Assembly (NCBI GenBank): GCA_017443945.1
Contig: JAFSXS010000086.1
Span: 1-36,066 of the forward strand
DNA from: Synergistaceae bacterium
GTDB lineage: Bacteria > Synergistota > Synergistia > Synergistales > Aminobacteriaceae
Direction of reading: 5' to 3'
DNA length: 36,066 nucleotides
Numbering within the stretch: the stretch's first letter is position 1; each line of letters begins with the position of its first letter. The translations under genes were made by a program, and so were the position numbers. Shown here piece after piece: positions 31,782 through 36,066 of this stretch. The notes beneath the pieces were generated by a model. The model was given only the letters and a program-made list of their open reading frames with translations. It was not told the DNA's origin and ran no database searches.

Positions 31782-31857
31782 CGGGATGTAGCGCAGTCTG
31801 GCTTAGCGCATCTGCATGGGGTGCAGGGGGTCGGAGGTTCGAATCCTCTCATCCCGA
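31782..31857 (+). tRNA. tRNA-Pro, anticodon GGG
   Basis: Full cloverleaf: acceptor CGGGATG pairs with CATCCCG (31850-31856), D-arm GCGC...GCGC, anticodon stem TCTGC/GCAGG with loop ATGGGGT giving anticodon GGG, T-arm GGAGG TTCGAAT CCTCT. Discriminator A at 31857 is followed by TCA, so CCA is not encoded and must be added by a nucleotidyltransferase. It reads CCC (and CCU) codons. Confidence 0.93.
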
Positions 31858-31882
31858 TCATTAACGAAATAAGACAAATAAC

Positions 31883-31921
31883 AAGGCTTTCACGCGATAA
31901 AAAAATGTGAGAGCCTTTTTT
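31883..31921 (+). terminator. Rho-independent terminator after tRNA-Pro
   Basis: AAGGCTTTCAC (31883-31893) pairs with GTGAGAGCCTT (31907-31917) with one wobble, followed by a run of T to 31921. Confidence 0.85.
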
Positions 31922-31931
31922 CATGACTCTA

Positions 31932-31940
31932 TGCTATAAT
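31932..31940 (+). promoter_or_regulatory. Extended -10 promoter of the rpsF operon
   Basis: TGCTATAAT is a perfect extended -10. The place of a -35 is taken by the tRNA terminator, so recognition would rely on the TG element. The predicted leader is about 62 bases. Confidence 0.6.
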
Positions 31941-31952
31941 TTCACTTGCCCT

Positions 31953-31983
31953 GCCTCTTGTGAGTCGCACTAACGAGAGGCCG
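31953..31983 (+). promoter_or_regulatory. Possible S6:S18-binding leader structure before rpsF
   Basis: GCCTCT (31953-31958) pairs with AGAGGC (31976-31981), and a CCG (31981-31983) lies at the base. An mRNA structure with a conserved CCG bound by the S6:S18 complex is known upstream of rpsF in many bacteria. The stem is clear; the match to that motif is only suggestive. Confidence 0.35.
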
Positions 31984-32009
31984 AAGACCATAGGGAGGAG
32001 GTGTAGAGA

Positions 32010-32294
32010 GTGCGCAAATATGAAATGCTTGTAATTCTTGACGCTGCTTCAGATTCGGATCAGGCTGGAGAAATTGCGAAAATCGAGGAGCTTTTAAAGA
32101 ATCTCGGCGGCACTGTTTCAAAAATTGATGACTGGGGGAAGAAGACCCTCGCCTACCCAATCAGGAAGAAGACAGAAGGCTATTACGTGTTATTTAATTT
32201 CGAGCTTGAGCCCGCACAGACATTCGAGCTTAGACGTGTACTTGGCCTGCGTCAAAATGTTTATCGCCAATTAGTTATTGTGCTTGACGATTAA
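32010..32294 (+). CDS. rpsF: 30S ribosomal protein S6
   Basis: A 94-residue protein with the S6 pattern MRKYEMLVILDA at the start, DDWGKKTLAYPIRKKTEGYY in the middle, and VYRQLVIVLDD at the end. It binds 16S rRNA with S18. Start is GTG after a strong GGAGGAGGTG (31994-32003). First gene of the rpsF-ssb-rpsR-DUF2232 unit. Confidence 0.96.
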   Translation: MRKYEMLVILDAASDSDQAGEIAKIEELLKNLGGTVSKIDDWGKKTLAYPIRKKTEGYYVLFNFELEPAQTFELRRVLGLRQNVYRQLVIVLDD

Positions 32295-32308
32295 GGGAGG
32301 ATTTTGCG

Positions 32309-32797
32309 ATGAGAGGCTTAAACCGTGCGGTTATTGCGGGAAATCTGACTCGCGATCCTGAAATCCGTCAGACCGTTAATAAACGCTCGATTGCGAGATT
32401 TGCCGTTGCTATAAACCGTTCATACAAGGACAGTAACGGCGAGTACAAAGACGCTACAGAATATGTAAACGTTGTTGTCTGGGGACCATTTGCCGAACAC
32501 TGCGGAAAATATTTAAAGAAGGGCAGTCCCGTTTTAGTTGAAGGCCGTATACAAACTACAAGTTTTGACGCTAAAGACGGTTCCGGAAAAAGATACATGA
32601 CGGAAATTAACGCCGAAAATGTAATATTTCTGAATCAGGGACAAGGCCAACAGGGAAATAATAATATTCCTTCGTCGCAGCCATGGCCGGAAGAGTCAGA
32701 TCCTAATTTCGGAAGCAGCATAAATGAAACAGGATTCGGCGGCGGTTTTCCTGATAATAACGAGACAGCAGCACACGAAAGCGACATACCGTTTTAG
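32309..32797 (+). CDS. ssb: Single-stranded DNA-binding protein
   Basis: A 162-residue SSB. The OB-fold (about 1-108) begins GLNRAVIAGNLTRDPEIR and includes EYVNVVVWGPFAEHCGKYLKKG and VEGRIQT. A flexible Gln/Asn/Gly-rich linker follows, and the protein ends in the acidic partner-binding tip ESDIPF. GGGAGG precedes the ATG. The place between rpsF and rpsR is the usual bacterial order. Confidence 0.97.
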   Translation: MRGLNRAVIAGNLTRDPEIRQTVNKRSIARFAVAINRSYKDSNGEYKDATEYVNVVVWGPFAEHCGKYLKKGSPVLVEGRIQTTSFDAKDGSGKRYMTEINAENVIFLNQGQGQQGNNNIPSSQPWPEESDPNFGSSINETGFGGGFPDNNETAAHESDIPF

Positions 32798-32832
32798 ATT
32801 ATATTATGTGAAAGGAGATTATTACGTAAATC

Positions 32833-33141
32833 ATGAATGAACGCGAAAATACATCACGTGAAGCAAGACCCGCAGCACCCATGAGAAACGGCGCAAATGC
32901 AGGAGCTTTACGCACAGGACGCAGCAGTTCACGACGCAGGCCGAAATTTTGTTATTACTGTGTCGAGAAACAGGAAAAAGTTGACTACAAAGACGTTGAC
33001 AAGCTCAAGAAATACATCAGCGAAAGAGGGAAAATTATCCCCCGCCGTGTAACAGGAAATTGCGCAAAACATCAGCGTCTATTAACAGAAGCAATCAAGC
33101 GCGCAAGATATATGGCATTATTACCGTATTCGCTTGACTAA
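32833..33141 (+). CDS. rpsR: 30S ribosomal protein S18, zinc-binding (C+) form with N-terminal extension
   Basis: A 102-residue protein. The S18 core is about 35-102 (PKFCYYC..., [32 protein letters not shown]). Cys40, Cys43, Cys77 and His80 form a CxxC/CxxH set typical of zinc-binding S18. A basic, Arg/Ala-rich extension of about 33 residues precedes the core and is longer than usual. AAAGGAG (32811-32817) is 15 bases from the ATG, an unusually long spacer; a TAA in frame excludes an earlier start. Confidence 0.95.
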   Translation: MNERENTSREARPAAPMRNGANAGALRTGRSSSRRRPKFCYYCVEKQEKVDYKDVDKLKKYISERGKIIPRRVTGNCAKHQRLLTEAIKRARYMALLPYSLD

Positions 33142-33156
33142 ATAAATTTCGCGGCC

Positions 33157-34092
33157 ATGAAGGGGAAAAATATAATTATTTGCGTATTGATAACGCTTGC
33201 ACTGATTTTAGCGGGGACATTTTTACCCGTCTTAGGTTTTGTCGGGCTTATGATTTGTCCTTTGCCTCTTGCTGTTCTCGGCTGTCTTGAGGGTCATAGA
33301 TCTTCAGGAATTGCTGAATTATTAATAGAAGCGACGTTATTTTTTGTGCTTTCTCCGTCAATGGCCGTATATTTCTTGATTGGGTGTGCTCCTGTTGCAG
33401 CTATGATATTTATGCTCTCACGTTCAGAATTTAAGCAGGTGAAAAAATTTACTGGTTCAGAGAGTTTATTATTTTGCGCGGGAGGTTCTCTCGTCATGAA
33501 AATTATTTTGCTGGTTGTCTTCTGGTTATTTACGGGACGAAATATTTTATTTCCTGACTCTGCACAGATGGACGCGCTTTTGTCGCAGTTGTATGCAAAT
33601 CAGCCCGAATTACAGAATGCAGTGAGACAAGTTTTAGCGATTTTCCCGTATATGCTGCCTGCAATGCTTGTAATTTATGTAGCTGCCGAGTCATATTTGA
33701 ATTACTCGATGTGTTCAAGTATTATGCGCAAGAGATTCCCAGAGTGTAAAAATTTCCCGCCTGCCCTGCCCGATTTTAAATTGTGGCGTTTTCCTGTCTC
33801 GTTATTGCCTGCGTTTGTGTTCTCGCTGGTGATTGGATATTTTATTGATCCTGAAAAATGGTTTGCGGGTTCAGCGTTCGTAATAAATTTGCAGATTATA
33901 TTAAATATTTTCATGTTCATACAGGGGCTCGCGCTAGTTTTCTGGTTAATGGCGGGCTATAAATTAAGGTTAGCTGTAAAAATTTTAATCTGCTTCATTC
34001 TCACGATTCCATTTTTCTGGCCGTGGCTTATAATTATGGGAATGTGCGACATGACTCTAAATCTTCGCGAACGAATCAAGACTAAATCATAA
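33157..34092 (+). CDS. DUF2232 (YybS-like) integral-membrane protein
   Basis: A 311-residue protein with about eight hydrophobic helices: two near the start (6-40), a cluster to about 135, and a C-terminal group from 205 to 300. The layout and the sequence GFVGLMICPLPLAVLGCLEG fit the DUF2232/YybS family, which often neighbours rpsR and rplI in other bacteria. Function is unknown in the family. Start 15 bp after rpsR without a clear ribosome binding site. rplI, often next in this neighbourhood, is absent. Confidence 0.8.
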   Translation: MKGKNIIICVLITLALILAGTFLPVLGFVGLMICPLPLAVLGCLEGHRSSGIAELLIEATLFFVLSPSMAVYFLIGCAPVAAMIFMLSRSEFKQVKKFTGSESLLFCAGGSLVMKIILLVVFWLFTGRNILFPDSAQMDALLSQLYANQPELQNAVRQVLAIFPYMLPAMLVIYVAAESYLNYSMCSSIMRKRFPECKNFPPALPDFKLWRFPVSLLPAFVFSLVIGYFIDPEKWFAGSAFVINLQIILNIFMFIQGLALVFWLMAGYKLRLAVKILICFILTIPFFWPWLIIMGMCDMTLNLRERIKTKS

Positions 34093-34093
34093 T

Positions 34094-34122
34094 TTGACAT
34101 AAAATTTTTCGGGTGATATATT
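34094..34122 (+). promoter_or_regulatory. Strong promoter of cstA
   Basis: TTGACA (34094-34099), 17-base spacer, TATATT (34117-34122) with a TG one base before the -10. Transcription should start near 34129. This excludes the GTG at 34113 as a start codon and supports ATG 34179. Confidence 0.8.
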
Positions 34123-34178
34123 TCACGCAATTTTCGCAAAATTTTAATTTGAAAGTTGAAAGAAGGAAATTTTATCAC

Positions 34179-35861
34179 ATGAACGGATTAACACTCGTAG
34201 GCATTGCAATAGTAGTGCTTTTGCTTGCGTATTTGATTTACGGCCGCTGGCTTGTTAAGACATGGGGAATTGACCCGAACGCAAAGACTCCGGCATATCG
34301 TTATGAGGACGGGCAGGACTATGTACCCGCGTCAAGATTTACAGTTTTCTCGCACCAGTTTAACTCGATTACAGGAGCAGGCCCGGTAACAGGTCCGATT
34401 ATTGCAGCGATGTTCGGCTGGCTTCCTGCTTTCTTATGGCTGTTAGTCGGGGGCGTATTTTTCGGAGCTGTGCAGGATTTTACGTCGTTATATGCTTCAG
34501 TAAAGAACGAGGGCAAATCGATGGGCTTAATTATTGAGCGTTATATCGGCAAGGCGGGCAGGAAATTATTTTTGCTGTTCTGCTGGCTGTTCACGCTGTT
34601 AGTAATTGCTGCGTTTGCTGATATTCTTGCTGGGACGTTCAACGGATTCACGAAGGACGGCGGAGAAAATGTACCGGGTGCGGCTGCTGCTTCGATTTCA
34701 ATGATATATATCGGAGTTGCAATTTTGTTCGGGATATTTATGCGCCGTAACAAAGCGGGCGAGCTGACAAAATTTATAATTGGTGCGATGCTTGTTGCGT
34801 TAATGCTCTGGGCCGGAATTGTGAACCCCTTATATTTTGACGCTGCTACATGGCGTTACATAGTATTTGGATATTGCTTTATTGCGTCAGTGCTTCCTAT
34901 GTGGCTATTAAAGCAGCCTAGGGACTATTTGAGCGTATTTTTATTATTGGGAATGATTTTCGGCGGTGCAGTAGGAATCATTATCGCGAATCCAGTTTTA
35001 GAGATGCCTGCGTTTGTTGGCTGGGAAGTCAAGAATCAACCGTTATTCCCGATTTTATTTATCACGATTGCGTGCGGAGCTGTTTCCGGCTTTCATAGTT
35101 TAGTCTCGTCGGGTACGTCGTCGAAATCAATTGCAAATGAGCGCGATATGTTGACTGTAGGTTATGGCGCAATGTTAGTAGAGACTCTGCTCGGAGTTGT
35201 AGCTCTTGTTATTGCATGTTCGGCTTCACAGGGCGGGGGGCTTCCGACTGGGACACCGTTTCAAATTTTCGGGCGTGCTGTAGGAGGCTTCTTTACGATG
35301 TTTGGTCTTCCTGCTCACGTTTCAGAATGCGTTATTATGATGTGTGTATCGGCTTTAGCAATGACGACAATAGACGCAGTTACGAGAATTGGGCGAATGT
35401 CATGGCAGGAATTTTTTGCACCGTCAGAGGGCGAACAGAGCAGCGTATTAATTAAATTTGTTACGAATAATTATGTATCGACTGTTATAACACTTGCGCT
35501 TGCATATGCGTTATGTCTTGCGGGATATAGCAGTATATGGCCGTTATTTGGATCTGCGAATCAGTTATTATCTGCGTTAGTGCTTACTGCTTTAGCTGTA
35601 TTTTTGCGCGTTACTGGGCGTAAAGGCTGGATGCTTTATGTTCCTATGACGTTTATGTTTGTTGTTACAATGAGCGCGCTTGTCATAAGTGTATATAAAA
35701 TTGTCGTGAAAATGACTCAAGGCGGATTTGTATTCATGGTTGACGGCCTGCAGTTAATTATTGCGCTTGCGTTGATGATTCTTGCGGTTCTGGTTGTGTC
35801 TAATTGCTGCAAAGAGCTTTTCTCGGATAAATCTGCAAATAACGCGGCTTTGAGTAAATAA
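34179..35861 (+). CDS. cstA: CstA-family transporter (peptide/pyruvate uptake)
   Basis: A 560-residue membrane protein with about 14-16 hydrophobic helices. CstA-family hallmarks: RYEDGQDYVP near the start, SITGAGPVTGPIIAAMFGW (about 63-81), GAVQDF, and GAVSGFHSLVSSGTSSKSI in the middle. Relatives import peptides or pyruvate, typically on carbon limitation. It is shorter than E. coli CstA (about 700), lacking part of the C-terminus, like many anaerobes' versions. GAAGGA (34162-34167) precedes the ATG by 11 bases. Single-gene unit with its own promoter and terminator. Confidence 0.93.
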   Translation: MNGLTLVGIAIVVLLLAYLIYGRWLVKTWGIDPNAKTPAYRYEDGQDYVPASRFTVFSHQFNSITGAGPVTGPIIAAMFGWLPAFLWLLVGGVFFGAVQDFTSLYASVKNEGKSMGLIIERYIGKAGRKLFLLFCWLFTLLVIAAFADILAGTFNGFTKDGGENVPGAAAASISMIYIGVAILFGIFMRRNKAGELTKFIIGAMLVALMLWAGIVNPLYFDAATWRYIVFGYCFIASVLPMWLLKQPRDYLSVFLLLGMIFGGAVGIIIANPVLEMPAFVGWEVKNQPLFPILFITIACGAVSGFHSLVSSGTSSKSIANERDMLTVGYGAMLVETLLGVVALVIACSASQGGGLPTGTPFQIFGRAVGGFFTMFGLPAHVSECVIMMCVSALAMTTIDAVTRIGRMSWQEFFAPSEGEQSSVLIKFVTNNYVSTVITLALAYALCLAGYSSIWPLFGSANQLLSALVLTALAVFLRVTGRKGWMLYVPMTFMFVVTMSALVISVYKIVVKMTQGGFVFMVDGLQLIIALALMILAVLVVSNCCKELFSDKSANNAALSK

Positions 35862-35872
35862 TAAAAATTTTC

Positions 35873-35907
35873 GGCTCTCCTGACCAAATGCGGGGGAGTC
35901 TTTTTTT
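35873..35907 (+). terminator. Rho-independent terminator of cstA
   Basis: GGCTCTCC (35873-35880) pairs with GGGGAGTC (35893-35900) with two wobbles, followed by seven T. Confidence 0.8.
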
Positions 35908-35968
35908 GTGCCATTACACTTGGAAATTTGTATAAACTTTTCCCTGAACGCGACTCCAGACTAATAAC

Positions 35969-35983
35969 GGGCGGGTGGGTGGG
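35969..35983 (+). repeat. Four-run G-quadruplex-type motif
   Basis: GGGCGGGTGGGTGGG, one-base loops. On the reverse strand it continues as CCCGTTATTAGTCTG, close to CCCGTTTTTAGTTTG next to the copy at 22488-22503, so the two belong to one repeat family. Confidence 0.75.
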
Positions 35984-36010
35984 CAGATCCAAATTTAAAT
36001 GCGTCAATAC

Positions 36011-36027
36011 CTCACTCATAAAGTGAG
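36011..36027. other. Short perfect inverted repeat
   Basis: CTCACT (36011-36016) and AGTGAG (36022-36027) around CATAA. No T-run follows, so it is not a clear terminator; it could be an operator of a gene beyond the window. Confidence 0.4.
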
Positions 36028-36066
36028 TCAAGAACAGAGCGATAAATTAATAGTATTATTCATTAA

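Noticed and set aside
34113-34178. GTG start of the cstA frame at 34113
   Set aside because: It lies between the -35 and -10 boxes of the promoter; the ATG at 34179 has a ribosome binding site and begins the first membrane helix.
35717-36031. Minus-strand reading frame at the right end
   Set aside because: Antisense to the cstA 3' end and its terminator, without a ribosome binding site or recognisable protein.
1-36066. Insertion sequence, prophage or integron
   Set aside because: No transposase, integrase or phage gene, and no terminal inverted repeats were seen.

Overview
The window comes from an AT-rich bacterium with a diderm envelope. Evidence for two membranes is a YjbH-type protein, a Wza-like SLBB polysaccharide exporter, and many exported proteins with Sec signal peptides. 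Gene content resembles the phylum Synergistota: rpsF-ssb-rpsR-DUF2232 order, many STAS/PP2C/anti-sigma-kinase-like proteins, amino-acid ABC transport, and AAAATTTT-rich spacers. That assignment is an inference; no rRNA is present.

Layout. (1) 128-4792 (+): five exported proteins of the LPP20/FlgT/CsgG type, probably one operon, closed by a hairpin at 4811-4847. (2) 19545-4861 (-): a tightly packed run of 16 genes with gaps of 21 bp or less and many ATGA overlaps. In order of transcription it encodes a degenerate HATPase-like protein, a STAS protein, a membrane acyltransferase, a sensor PP2C phosphatase, an RsbW-like kinase, a STAS-pseudokinase fusion, seven paralogous solute-binding-like proteins, one ABC permease, an ABC ATPase fused to an RsbW-like domain, and a periplasmic 5'-nucleotidase. 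(3) 19546-20229: a non-coding divergent spacer with about 109-bp tandem repeats. (4) 20230-21399 (+): a second STAS-kinase fusion, with intact catalytic residues. (5) 21394-26566: a CobD-like PLP enzyme, cobyric acid synthase, MiaB and PurB. (6) 27033-31736 (+): YjbH-like and SLBB export proteins and a secreted DUF4177 protein. (7) 31782-31857: tRNA-Pro(GGG). (8) 32010-34092 (+): rpsF, ssb, rpsR and a DUF2232 membrane protein. (9) 34179-35861 (+): a CstA-type transporter with a clear promoter and terminator.

The most remarkable region is 4861-21399. The seven solute-binding-like proteins have the two halves of the SBP_bac_3 fold in reversed order: the segment that is normally C-terminal comes first. 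This is what a circular permutation would look like. They are co-encoded with a polar amino-acid type ABC transporter whose ATPase carries a C-terminal anti-sigma-kinase-like domain, and with a full partner-switching set (phosphatase, kinase, STAS antagonists, and a kinase/pseudokinase pair fused to STAS). The inferred model is a transporter physically and transcriptionally coupled to partner-switching signalling, with the permuted binding proteins sensing or delivering ligands. No sigma factor target lies in the window.

Smaller points are dispersed four-run G-quadruplex-type motifs in spacers, an apparently leaderless cobQ, a 50-bp tail-to-tail coding overlap of cobQ and miaB, and unusually long Shine-Dalgarno spacers before several genes.
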